Of a stretch of 64,000 bases of DNA, positions 1-8,321 are shown one piece after another. The stretch's first letter is position 1. Each line of letters begins with the position of its first letter. This DNA comes from Spiro-02 sp034114085 (lineage in GTDB: Bacteria > Spirochaetota > Spirochaetia > Sphaerochaetales > Sphaerochaetaceae): positions 71,945 to 135,944 of the forward strand of contig JAXEWB010000049.1 in assembly GCA_034114085.1 (NCBI GenBank). Direction: 5' to 3'. A program made the position numbers and the translations under genes. The notes below the pieces were generated by a model. That model was not told the DNA's origin and did no database searches. It saw only the letters and a list, made by a program, of their open reading frames with translations.

Positions 1-956
1 TGGGCATCGACCCGATTTGGGGAGATTTGCGCTTTACCTTTGGGAACATCAACCTAATGGGTGGCATAAGCACCATCGCGGCTTTGATTGGCCTTTATTC
101 TATTCCTCAAATCCTTGATAGCTGTCTTAGTCCCGGAAACAAGAAAGTTTCCGGCAAGAATCTCAGTCTCAAAGAGATTGTTCCTCCTTTCAAAGAACAA
201 TGGGCAAGAAAAGCTGATATCATTCGTTCTTCCTTGATTGGAACAGTCATTGGTATCATTCCTGCCACCGGTGGAAACGTTGCCGCTTTCATTTCTTATG
301 ATCAGGCGAAGCGATTCTCCAAGCATCCAGAGAACTTTGGGAAGGGTGATCCTTCTGGTATTATTGCTTCTGAGGCTGCAAATAACGGTGTTTGTGGAGG
401 TGCCTTGATTCCTATGATGACGCTGGGTATTCCTGGTGATAGTGTAACTGCAGTACTCATGGGTGGTTTGATGATTCATGGCCTACAACCTGGACCGGCC
501 TTGTTCACTAATAATGCATTGGAAGTCGTCGGCATCTTTACTACAATTCTCATTGCGACAATTTTCATGGTATTACTTCAAGTTTTCGGTATCAAGATTT
601 TTGTGAAGACCTTGAATGTTCCCGTACATTTTCTGGATTCCATCCTCGTCGTCCTTTCCTTGGTTGGATCATATGCAATTCGCGGCAACATGTTCGACGT
701 ATATCTGACTCTTTTTTTTGGAGTTGCTGGTTTCTTCTTGAAGAAGGGCGGATTTCCTATGGCACCGATTGTCTTGGGACTTGTTCTTGGAAATATGTTT
801 GAAAGTGAGTTTAGGCGGGCTGTGAAACTTGGCGGAGGAAGCATCTCCATCTTCTTCAAGCGCCCTGTTGCTCTTTGTATCATCCTTGTTACGTTTGTAG
901 TCATCATTTCTGCAATAATCAAAGCGAACAGGGCAACTGATGAACAAAATGTTTAG
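1..956 (+). CDS. TctA-family tricarboxylate transporter large permease, C-terminal part
   Basis: This is the end of the large membrane subunit of a tripartite tricarboxylate transporter, which imports carboxylates with a periplasmic binding protein and a small TctB subunit. The frame is open from base 3 and reads GIDPIWGDLRFTFG before the first possible internal start, so the gene begins left of the window. About 318 of the family's usual 500 residues are present. The visible part holds several hydrophobic segments and the family-like stretch around IIPATGGNVAAFISYDQAKR. Mature partners are not visible because they would lie upstream. A strong hairpin follows the stop codon. The family call is confident; the substrate cannot be told. 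Confidence 0.9.
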   Translation, partial: GIDPIWGDLRFTFGNINLMGGISTIAALIGLYSIPQILDSCLSPGNKKVSGKNLSLKEIVPPFKEQWARKADIIRSSLIGTVIGIIPATGGNVAAFISYDQAKRFSKHPENFGKGDPSGIIASEAANNGVCGGALIPMMTLGIPGDSVTAVLMGGLMIHGLQPGPALFTNNALEVVGIFTTILIATIFMVLLQVFGIKIFVKTLNVPVHFLDSILVVLSLVGSYAIRGNMFDVYLTLFFGVAGFFLKKGGFPMAPIVLGLVLGNMFESEFRRAVKLGGGSISIFFKRPVALCIILVTFVVIISAIIKANRATDEQNV

Positions 957-993
957 GCAATTACAAAAACAATCCTAAAAAGCATTTCGTCTT

Positions 994-1030
994 AACCTCC
1001 TTGTTGGTCTGTCCTGCAAGGAGGTTGTTT
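994..1030 (+). terminator. Rho-independent terminator after the TctA-type gene
   Basis: A perfect 10-bp inverted repeat (AACCTCCTTG at 994-1003, CAAGGAGGTT at 1017-1026) with a 13-base loop is followed by GTTT. It lies 38 bases after the permease stop. The rest of 957-1239 shows nothing recognisable. Confidence 0.65.
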
Positions 1031-1239
1031 ATGCTATGAAGATTACATCATATCAGTGGATTTTTTCGAGTTATTGAGAAATTGAAATCTGGATGATGGG
1101 TTCTTCTTGTCCAACGAGTTGAGTTGCTCAAGCAAGCCTTCCTCCACCTAGAAAAAATCAGCCATTTGGCCCTTTTGGGTGAACGAGTTCCATAGATAGA
1201 CGCTACCGCCTCACCTTTTGCTTTGGAAGTATGTCGTTT

Positions 1240-1788
1240 CTATTTCGCCATGATGGTCTGCAATAGGTTGTCGTTATACGAATTCGCCAGTTTGATTGCG
1301 AATGAGGCTGTGAACAGCTTGTCTTCATCTTCAATCAGAAATATGGGGATAGTGAATCCCAGCAGGCCCGCCACACCGACTCCAGTAAGTACGGCTCCCA
1401 CCGTCTTGCTGTGTTCTCCTATGAAGTCGTGGGAAAGGAACACCGTTCCTACGACGCCTGATACGAGGGATACGCTTAGCATGGTCCAGCTTGTGATGCG
1501 TAGCGCACTGTTGCGTTGTTGTACGGTGGTATATTTCTGGGCCGCCTCATTCGCTCCCGCAAGGGTGAAGAAGTCAGGTCTTGAGATTGGCCGCCCCCCT
1601 AGCATCGGGGTCCACTGGGTATCTTTCGCATACTTGACTTGATCCAGATCCTTGTATGCTGAGTCTATGGTGATGATGCTTTCCGCATATGAGGTGGCTT
1701 GTTCAAACGACAGGTCTGGCGGTATTTGGGCGAAGATCAACCCGGACACAGAGACTAGTAGCAGTATTGTAGCGATGGTTGTTCTCAT
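1240..1788 (-). CDS. Small exported or membrane protein, function unknown
   Basis: The protein has 182 residues from the chosen start. It begins with a signal peptide or membrane anchor (MRTTIATILLLVSVSGLIFA) and has two adjacent hydrophobic segments in its second half (around SWTMLSVSLVSGVVGTVFL and AVLTGVGVAGLLGFTIPIFL). The start at 1788 is preferred over one 20 codons upstream because GGAGG sits 8 bases ahead of it and the signal peptide then begins at residue 1. I recognise no family. It is a single gene whose 3' end faces the TctA-type gene and whose upstream side faces the end of the ROK gene. Confidence 0.6.
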   Translation of the reverse strand: MRTTIATILLLVSVSGLIFAQIPPDLSFEQATSYAESIITIDSAYKDLDQVKYAKDTQWTPMLGGRPISRPDFFTLAGANEAAQKYTTVQQRNSALRITSWTMLSVSLVSGVVGTVFLSHDFIGEHSKTVGAVLTGVGVAGLLGFTIPIFLIEDEDKLFTASFAIKLANSYNDNLLQTIMAK

Positions 1789-1982
1789 GGCGCCTCCTTG
1801 TATAAGGATGATATCACATCCCTGTGAACCTATGATATGCATCCGCAAGGGGAAAACAGCTCTTTTGTCGTAGGATTTTACGTTGGAGGGCAGTAGGAAC
1901 GGAGGATTGTATGTCGTTTGATATAAGTCGATACACCAGAAGACTATTATTGAAAAAGTTTAATTATACTTTTGAATTTGAA

Positions 1983-3185
1983 TTACTCAATCAATTCTGG
2001 TAATGGTGTAAGGCTTAATAGTTCATTCATGTACCATTCTGCTGTTCCTTTGAGGCTATTTGCCCATTCTTGGTCGTCCGTCTTTACAATCAAACTAGGA
2101 TGTCTTGATTGAAGCCGTTCTTTGAGTGCATTGAAGAAGAAGGACGAACCATTGACCATCTTTCCACTGACAATGATTACCTCAAGTTGAAAAATCTTAA
2201 GGAAATTTTCAATTCCGATAGATAGAACCGAAGCTGCATATTCAAGCGTTTGGCAAGCGATTATGTCTTTCTTTTCTGCGGCTTTACATATCTGCAAGAT
2301 ATTCAACTCATTGATATGGTCCACCAGCAGACCTTGTTGACGAATTTTTAATTCATTTTGAGTTTTATGAACAATCGCAAAATCATTGACAAGCGCTTCA
2401 AGGCAACCATATTGTCCGCAATGACATTTGGGGCCGTGCATGTCCACTATCATGTGTCCGAGTGCGCTTACGTTTCTCATGGATAGTCTTGGTATTTTTT
2501 TATCGATGATATAACCGATTCCTATACCTTCATCGAGTATTATATAAGCCAGGTTTTTATATTGAGGAAAATATGAAGAATAATATCGAGAACAGGCTGC
2601 GGAAAGTGCGACATTGCCAAAAAAAACATTATGGTTGAAACGTTCCCTGAAAAATTCCCGAATATCATTTACGGCAAGCCACGAGAATCCCGGATGGTGA
2701 TGTTCTTTCGTGTAGTGATCCTTTGCAGAATTGAAGGATGTTACCACAATACCGATGATTCTGTCCCTTTTGATATTCGCTTTTTGAAGCATTTTGCAGT
2801 AAGAGGTAAAACAGTTTTCCCTAATACTGTCGGCGGGAGTGGTTTCATCGCAATTGAATTCATCATTAAGTATGATATTGAAGTTGAGATCGATTAAAGC
2901 AGTTTGGTAAGAAAATCTACGAATGCATATGGAAAAGAAATAGCCATATTGACTGTTTAGTTGAATTATGTCACTAGGTCTTCCGACTGTAGTGGCTTCC
3001 ATGTCCTTATTGGCGATAAGCAAGCCTATAAGAATAAAAGAATCAATCATGCGATAGAGCGTTGCGTTTTTTAGCCCTAATATCTCTGAAAGTTTCTTCC
3101 TTGTAATAGCTTTATGTTGCATTATTTGGAAAAGCAGTTCTTTTTCCTTATCTTGGAGTTCTGTAAACGTAATCAATTTATCCAT
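1983..3185 (-). CDS. ROK-family transcriptional regulator
   Basis: This is a 400-residue ROK-type repressor (NagC/XylR class). These bind DNA through an N-terminal winged helix and sense a sugar or sugar phosphate with the ROK fold. Residues 10-75 form the helix-turn-helix (AITRKKLSEILGLKNATLYRMI) followed by VGRPSDIIQLN, the usual joint. The zinc motif is intact (CHCGQYGCLEA). The usual GExGH sugar-contact motif reads SALGH here, so the glutamate is replaced by alanine. The gene is transcribed away from the ABC/sulfatase operon and shares a 190-bp intergenic region with it. By the common arrangement it is inferred to control that operon and itself. Confidence 0.9.
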   Translation of the reverse strand: MDKLITFTELQDKEKELLFQIMQHKAITRKKLSEILGLKNATLYRMIDSFILIGLLIANKDMEATTVGRPSDIIQLNSQYGYFFSICIRRFSYQTALIDLNFNIILNDEFNCDETTPADSIRENCFTSYCKMLQKANIKRDRIIGIVVTSFNSAKDHYTKEHHHPGFSWLAVNDIREFFRERFNHNVFFGNVALSAACSRYYSSYFPQYKNLAYIILDEGIGIGYIIDKKIPRLSMRNVSALGHMIVDMHGPKCHCGQYGCLEALVNDFAIVHKTQNELKIRQQGLLVDHINELNILQICKAAEKKDIIACQTLEYAASVLSIGIENFLKIFQLEVIIVSGKMVNGSSFFFNALKERLQSRHPSLIVKTDDQEWANSLKGTAEWYMNELLSLTPLPELIE

Positions 3186-3251
3186 ACAAAAAGTATAGCC
3201 TACATTCTCACTTTGAGTCCACTGAATTTTTATTTATATTTTTCAAATTGG

Positions 3252-3285
3252 GAATATATATTCGCTATTTACCATAAGAAATAGC
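3252..3285. promoter_or_regulatory. Candidate operator region: two palindromes between the ROK gene and the ABC operon
   Basis: A perfect 12-bp palindrome (GAATATATATTC, 3252-3263) directly adjoins a 7-bp inverted repeat (GCTATTT at 3264-3270, AAATAGC at 3279-3285, 8-base spacer). Both lie 20-50 bp upstream of the operon's -35 box, in the divergent intergenic region where a ROK repressor would be expected to bind. The role as operator is inferred. Confidence 0.4.
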
Positions 3286-3304
3286 AAATATGCAAAAAAA
3301 TATG

Positions 3305-3332
3305 TTGACAAATAAGAGGTATATGGAATAAT
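3305..3332 (+). promoter_or_regulatory. Sigma-70-type promoter of the ABC/sulfatase operon
   Basis: A perfect -35 box TTGACA (3305-3310) is followed after 16 bases by AATAAT (3327-3332), a 5/6 match to the -10 consensus. It is placed 44 bases before the start codon of the binding-protein gene. Confidence 0.6.
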
Positions 3333-3375
3333 TAAATTCAAAATGATAAAAATTATAGCAAAAGGAGGCTGTGCT

Positions 3376-4689
3376 ATGAAAAAAATCATGACATTGTTAT
3401 TGGTATCTCTTTTGTGTTTAAGTGCAGGATTTGCCCAAGGTGGAAAGGAAGGGGGGAAGGAGCAAGTTATTTTGAAGTATTGGGCGTCTCCACTATCGAA
3501 CACTGAGTACACGTTGTCCACTTGGAATCAAGTGATTGAAGGTTTCACGGCGGAAACAGGTATCAAGATTGAAGTTGAGGTAATTCCTTGGGGGGATATG
3601 ACCAAAAAGGCAACGACCGCCATTACGAGTGGCGATGGTCCGGATCTTATGGGGTGCGGCAACAACATGTCTGTTCAACTTGCTCCGACAGGTGCCCTGC
3701 TTTCTTTGTCCCCGGAGCGTATGTCCAAGGTCTGTAGTTGGGATACGTATTATGATGCCGTTATTGGTCTCGAAGGTGAGGATCCTGTAGCTATTCCTTT
3801 GAATGTCGGTAGCACCGATATGGTCTACAATATTGAACTTTTTAGGAACATCGGCATCACGGAAATGCCTCATGATTGGGATTCCTTTATTGCGGCTGCT
3901 CAGAAGTTGACTCGGGATGTTGATGGGGACGGCAATATTGATATATATGGTCTTGGCATGTTTGGAAAACCTACTCAAAGTTTTAAAATGTTTTATAACA
4001 GATTTGTCCAACATGGTGGTCAGCTTTTAGATGAAGACGGTATACCTGGTTTCAATTCGAAAGCGGGTGCCGCCACTCTAAAATTCATTGGAGATATGAT
4101 CGCGACATATAAGATTACCCCTCCTGTGTGTGCGGAATGGACCCAGGATGAAATGGTCAATGCCTTTATCAACGGTAAACTGGCAAGCTGCACTGTCGAC
4201 AACGAGACGATTACAACGTTGAACAAGTCTTCCATGTCGGGCAAATTCGGAATTTGTGAACTTCCGTACATTCTGCCAGGAGAGATAACTGGTATTCGTT
4301 GTACTAGTCATGTTGGTGGTTCGGACATTGGTATTTTTGCAACTACAAAACACGAAGAGGAATGTCTTATGTTCCTGAAGTACATCAGCAGACCGGAGAT
4401 TAATAGGCAGATTGCTGAAGCCTTTAACATCATAGCTTCTGTAAAGGCTGTGTATGAAGGTCGTGAACTTGACCCACAGACGGCGGCGCAGGTTGAAATT
4501 ATGAACAATGCCTGCGTGGCTATGCCGATGGTTCCATATTTCCTCCCATCGATTAATGATGCATCTCTTGCTGTTCAGAATGTAATGTTTGCCGCTGCTA
4601 CAGGGAAAATGAATGACGCGCTGATTGCTTCTGAACTGGAGAAATTAGATGCTAAAGTTCGTGAGAATATGCGTCTGAGTGGTTATTGA
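3376..4689 (+). CDS. Family 1 extracellular solute-binding protein (sugar ABC importer)
   Basis: This 437-residue periplasmic binding protein captures a carbohydrate for the two permeases encoded next. It starts with a signal peptide (residues 1-20, ending SAGFA) followed by QGGKEGGKE, a mature N-terminus often seen on spirochaete binding proteins. There is no lipobox cysteine. The rest matches the maltose/oligosaccharide-binding class (TSGDGPDLMG, DVDGDGNIDIYGLGM, NGKLASC). The start at 3376 is chosen because AAAGGAGG lies 7 bases upstream; a start 11 codons earlier would precede the ribosome site. It is the first gene of the operon with the sulfatases, so a sulfated saccharide is the inferred ligand. 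Confidence 0.9.
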   Translation: MKKIMTLLLVSLLCLSAGFAQGGKEGGKEQVILKYWASPLSNTEYTLSTWNQVIEGFTAETGIKIEVEVIPWGDMTKKATTAITSGDGPDLMGCGNNMSVQLAPTGALLSLSPERMSKVCSWDTYYDAVIGLEGEDPVAIPLNVGSTDMVYNIELFRNIGITEMPHDWDSFIAAAQKLTRDVDGDGNIDIYGLGMFGKPTQSFKMFYNRFVQHGGQLLDEDGIPGFNSKAGAATLKFIGDMIATYKITPPVCAEWTQDEMVNAFINGKLASCTVDNETITTLNKSSMSGKFGICELPYILPGEITGIRCTSHVGGSDIGIFATTKHEEECLMFLKYISRPEINRQIAEAFNIIASVKAVYEGRELDPQTAAQVEIMNNACVAMPMVPYFLPSINDASLAVQNVMFAAATGKMNDALIASELEKLDAKVRENMRLSGY

Positions 4690-4700
4690 TGCTTTGCGAG

Positions 4701-4729
4701 AGAATAGCGGGACTTGTTCCCGCTATTCT
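4701..4729 (+). other. Strong stem-loop between binding-protein and permease genes
   Basis: A perfect 11-bp stem (AGAATAGCGGG at 4701-4711, CCCGCTATTCT at 4719-4729) with a 7-base loop lies in the 57-base gap between the first and second genes. It has no T-run, so it looks like an element that protects the upstream mRNA or partly attenuates transcription rather than a full terminator. Such hairpins commonly make binding protein more abundant than permease. Confidence 0.6.
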
Positions 4730-4746
4730 GAATGGGAGCGCAGGTT

Positions 4747-5658
4747 ATGTTGATGAAACAAGAACAAAAAAAGAATGTATTTATATATGGGATGTTATTG
4801 CCGGCATTGATAATGGAATTGTTTATCCATATTACCCCGTTGCTTCTAGGTGTGGTTGTTTCCGTCAAAAACGTTGGGCTGAGAACCATGGGTGACTGGA
4901 TTCACGCTTCGTTTGTAGGAGCTGATAATTATTTAGAATTCCTTAAACCCGGATCGACAATGAATTCACAGTTCTGGACTTCCTCAGGAGTGACGCTGAA
5001 ATATGGATTGATTGCGAAGATTTTCCATTTTCTTCTTGGATTCTGGGGGGCTTTGCTTCTAAATAGAAATTTTAAGGGGAGAGGTATTTTTCGTGTTATT
5101 TTTATGTTGCCCTATGCCGTTCCTAGTTTTATTTCAGCGATTGCTTGGAAATTTATGTTTCAGAAAGAATGGGGGTTGATTAATTATTTCCTTGTAGATG
5201 TGGTTCATCTTATATCTGAGAAACCATTTTGGCTTGTTGGGGACAATGCAATTTATGCTGTAATTGTAGCACAAGTATGGAGAGGCTGGTCTTTTCACTT
5301 CATTATGATCTTGGCAGGTCTACAGACCATTCCTACTCATCTATATGAAGCGGCCACTATTGACGGTGCCGGACCTTTTACACAATTCAGAGTTATAACC
5401 CTTCCTGAATTAAAACCGATTTTAACTACTTTAATCGTTGTTAACGGTATGAAGATTTTCAATGAGTTTGAGACGACATTCGTAATGCTGAGCGAAAATC
5501 CGCCTGCTAGTGCCAATGTAATGAGCGTGAATATATATAAACAGGCCTTTGGTAACTTCAATTTTGGAGTGGCCTCGGCAAATGCAATCATATGGGTAGT
5601 AATCATTTTTGCGGTATCATGGATGCTTAATAAACTTCTACGTCTAAAGGAGGATTGA
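4747..5658 (+). CDS. Sugar ABC transporter permease, MalF type
   Basis: This 303-residue inner-membrane permease has about six hydrophobic segments and the cytoplasmic ATPase-coupling loop EAATIDGAGPFTQFRVITLPELKP (the EAA motif) around residues 200-225. The start at 4747 is preferred because GGGAG lies 8 bases ahead; an ATG five codons earlier overlaps that site. It is the second gene of the operon and ends 4 bases before the partner permease. No ATPase gene is present, so the importer presumably uses a shared MsmK/UgpC-type ATPase encoded elsewhere. Confidence 0.9.
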   Translation: MLMKQEQKKNVFIYGMLLPALIMELFIHITPLLLGVVVSVKNVGLRTMGDWIHASFVGADNYLEFLKPGSTMNSQFWTSSGVTLKYGLIAKIFHFLLGFWGALLLNRNFKGRGIFRVIFMLPYAVPSFISAIAWKFMFQKEWGLINYFLVDVVHLISEKPFWLVGDNAIYAVIVAQVWRGWSFHFIMILAGLQTIPTHLYEAATIDGAGPFTQFRVITLPELKPILTTLIVVNGMKIFNEFETTFVMLSENPPASANVMSVNIYKQAFGNFNFGVASANAIIWVVIIFAVSWMLNKLLRLKED

Positions 5659-5662
5659 CAAC

Positions 5663-6526
5663 ATGGCAAAGAAGCGATTGACATGGAAAAAGGTCTGCTG
5701 GAATGTTTTCTTTGTTTTTAGTTTGGTATTCCTCACGTCATATGTATTAGCTCCTCTTTTGACTATGGTGCTCACTTCAATCAAACCTTTGGAGGATATA
5801 CAGATTATTGAGAAGTCGTTAATTCCTGATACGTTTGATTTCAGAACCTATCAAAGGATGTGGAAGACCGTTCCTTTGTCGAAATATATAGTCAATTCAA
5901 TAATTGTTGTAGGTTTATCAACGTTGTTCTCCGTAATTATTGCCATCATTGTCGGATATGTCATGGATAGGTTTAAATTCCTAGGAAAAAAGGGATTCGG
6001 CAATATGCTTATCTTTGCACAAATGCTTCCTGGAATTTTGTTCCTACTTCCATTGTATTTATTATTTACCCTAGTATATAGACAACTAGGAATTAAGTTG
6101 GTTGGAACATATAAAGGCTTGATTCTTACTTACATGACTTTCTCACTTCCATTTTCAATATGGATGATGAAAAGCTATTTCCATTCCATTCCAAAAGAAT
6201 TGGAAGAAGCTGCGTATATTGATGGTTGTGGTTATCTAAAGACCCTGTTTAGAATAATCTATCCAGTGGCAAGGCCCGGAGTGATAGCTGTTGCAATCTA
6301 TTCGTTTTTTGTGGGGTGGGAAGAAATCATGTTCGCAAGCGTACTTACCAATGATATGACCAGAACCATTTCTGTTGGTCTGAGAACTTATGCCGCAGCG
6401 GAAATCGTTTATTGGAATGAAATGATGGCAGCTGCCGTTACCGTGACATTGCCTGTGATCATAGTATTTCTATTCCTACAGAAATATCTTGTGCAAGGGC
6501 TGACTGCTGGAGGTGTGAAAGAATGA
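5663..6526 (+). CDS. Sugar ABC transporter permease, MalG type
   Basis: This 287-residue permease pairs with the preceding gene product. It has a typical N-terminal helix, the periplasmic loop (LTSIKPLEDIQIIEKSLIPDTFDFRTYQRMW) and the EAA loop EEAAYIDGCGYLKTLFRIIYPVARPG near residues 185-210. GGAGG lies 9 bases before the ATG. Its last four bases overlap the start of the first sulfatase gene (ATGA), which indicates translational coupling of transport and desulfation. Confidence 0.9.
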   Translation: MAKKRLTWKKVCWNVFFVFSLVFLTSYVLAPLLTMVLTSIKPLEDIQIIEKSLIPDTFDFRTYQRMWKTVPLSKYIVNSIIVVGLSTLFSVIIAIIVGYVMDRFKFLGKKGFGNMLIFAQMLPGILFLLPLYLLFTLVYRQLGIKLVGTYKGLILTYMTFSLPFSIWMMKSYFHSIPKELEEAAYIDGCGYLKTLFRIIYPVARPGVIAVAIYSFFVGWEEIMFASVLTNDMTRTISVGLRTYAAAEIVYWNEMMAAAVTVTLPVIIVFLFLQKYLVQGLTAGGVKE

Positions 6527-7947
6527 ACAACGAAGATGGAATGCAGGTATATTTGCAAAGTTTTGTTCACGATAGCGACTGTGCCAATATCAAAGATCGG
6601 GATAATCCATTGCCGAAGCAGAATGTTATATGGATTATTGCTGACCAATTAAGAGCGCAGGCCTTGTCTTGCGCATATGATCCCAATGTTAGGACTCCGA
6701 ACCTTGATAATCTGGCTTTGAATGGTGTTGTTTTCAATCATGCTGTATCTTCTTTTCCTATTTGCTGCCCTTTTCGAGCAACGTTGCTTACAGGTCAAGA
6801 TCATCAACAATGTATGCCGGGACATCAATATATGATGACAGAATCCTATCGTACAATTGCCGATGCATTTAATGAATATGGCTATGATACAGCTTATTTT
6901 GGGAAATGGCATATTGATGGCGCCCGTGATAATCCTATGATGCATATTGTGCAAAAAGAACGCCGAGGCGGTTTTAGGACTTGGATAGGATATGAGAATA
7001 ATAATATGCAATGGAATACCTATGTTCATGGACATACTCCCAAGGGGGAGATCCCGCAGCATAGATTATTGGGATATGAAACGGATGAACTTACGTCTTT
7101 GCTGATTGATTATCTGAAGAATAGAGATGAATCAAAGCCATTTTTTGCGGTTCTTTCTGTTCAGCCGCCTCATGTACCGCATCCATCTCCTGCAAGGAAT
7201 CGAATTAATTATGATTGGGAAAAGATACAGCTGCGGCCCAATGTCCCCCTCGGTGAAGCTAGGACAAGACGATATAAACTTGAACTGGCAAGATATTACT
7301 CAATGATAGAGAACCTCGACGAGAATATTGGTCGAATAATGAATGAACTATGTATGCGCAATCTTGATACAAGTACTCAAATTATGTTCTTCAGCGATCA
7401 TGGAGACATGATGGGTTCCCATGGTCTCAACGGAAAGGTTGTGCCATATGAAGAGTCAATACGTATTCCTTTTATCATCAGTAGTAGCGCAGGAAGTTAT
7501 TTCGGTTTTAAATCTGGTACCTGTGACGCGCTGATTTCTGAATATGACATCGCGGCAACAACACTCGGTTTGTGCGGAATTCCTCAGCCAGATTGGCTGA
7601 ATGGATACGATTACTCCTATTATAGATACATACAGAATGGGGATGGCTTAAGCAGGCCAAAGAAAAAAGAGGACGAACCAGCTTCAATGGAAATAAAAGC
7701 CATTGTACCTCGCGAAGGTTGTGATAAGGCTTGGCGGGGTGTTGTTACTAGAGACGGTTGGAAATATGTCTGTTATGAAGGTTCTGAATGGATGCTTTTC
7801 AATCTGAATGATGATCCTTATGAACAAATCAATTTAGTGAATAGCTTTGAATATCGAGGGAAACGAATGGAACTTTTAAAGGAGCTGAAAAGCTGGCTTG
7901 AAAAAAATGACGATCCTTTTATCCTTCCAGAAGAGAATGATTTATGA
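6523..7947 (+). CDS. Sulfatase, Cys-type (1 of 3)
   Basis: This 474-residue enzyme of the alkaline-phosphatase-like sulfatase family hydrolyses sulfate esters. The signature C81-C-P-F-R85 followed by ATLLTG is present; C81 would be turned into formylglycine. Further family elements are IIADQLR near residue 40 (metal aspartate), FGKWH near 126-130 and FSDHGDMMGSHG near 290-300. There is no signal peptide, so the enzyme should act in the cytoplasm on imported substrate. In anaerobes the Cys-type sulfatase needs a radical SAM maturing enzyme, which is not encoded in this window. The start overlaps the permease stop. Confidence 0.92.
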   Translation: MNNEDGMQVYLQSFVHDSDCANIKDRDNPLPKQNVIWIIADQLRAQALSCAYDPNVRTPNLDNLALNGVVFNHAVSSFPICCPFRATLLTGQDHQQCMPGHQYMMTESYRTIADAFNEYGYDTAYFGKWHIDGARDNPMMHIVQKERRGGFRTWIGYENNNMQWNTYVHGHTPKGEIPQHRLLGYETDELTSLLIDYLKNRDESKPFFAVLSVQPPHVPHPSPARNRINYDWEKIQLRPNVPLGEARTRRYKLELARYYSMIENLDENIGRIMNELCMRNLDTSTQIMFFSDHGDMMGSHGLNGKVVPYEESIRIPFIISSSAGSYFGFKSGTCDALISEYDIAATTLGLCGIPQPDWLNGYDYSYYRYIQNGDGLSRPKKKEDEPASMEIKAIVPREGCDKAWRGVVTRDGWKYVCYEGSEWMLFNLNDDPYEQINLVNSFEYRGKRMELLKELKSWLEKNDDPFILPEENDL

Positions 7948-8306
7948 ATAAAAAGATTTATATCTGTGATGTAGACGTGAAATGTCCTGACTATATCTTT
8001 ACAAAGGAAGTAGTACGGAATTGCGGAGGATTGCTGTCTTCTTTAGAAGACGCTGATCTCTGTTTGTTTAATGCTGGAGTATATATAAGTAGGCATAGTG
8101 CAAAGGAAATGGAAAAATGGCTACGGAGAGCGATTGATAGGGAGAAGCAGATAATCATCATCAAACCCTATGGAACTTCTTATATGCCTTTGTATTTCAG
8201 AAGGTTGAAGTTGGAAGGAATTGAACTTTTGAAATCCCAGATTGAAGCGGTCTTGGAAGGAGTACTACCTGATTTTAGTAAACTTTTACTCAATAGGTAT
8301 TGCTGA
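7944..8306 (+). CDS. Small protein resembling the MTH538/ThsB TIR-like domain
   Basis: This 120-residue protein overlaps the upstream sulfatase by ATGA and lies inside the sulfatase operon. Its central part (EDADLCLFNAGVYISRHS, then EMEKWLRRAIDREKQIIIIKPYG) has the pattern of the TIR-like family: a strand ending in a glycine, a helix with a tryptophan and acidic residue, then a hydrophobic strand ending KPxG. The N-terminal strand is short and lacks an obvious catalytic glutamate. The resemblance was judged by eye and is moderate. It could be a nucleotide- or sugar-nucleotide-sensing accessory protein. No function is assigned. Confidence 0.6.
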   Translation: MNKKIYICDVDVKCPDYIFTKEVVRNCGGLLSSLEDADLCLFNAGVYISRHSAKEMEKWLRRAIDREKQIIIIKPYGTSYMPLYFRRLKLEGIELLKSQIEAVLEGVLPDFSKLLLNRYC

Positions 8307-8321
8307 TAGAGGTACGTACAT

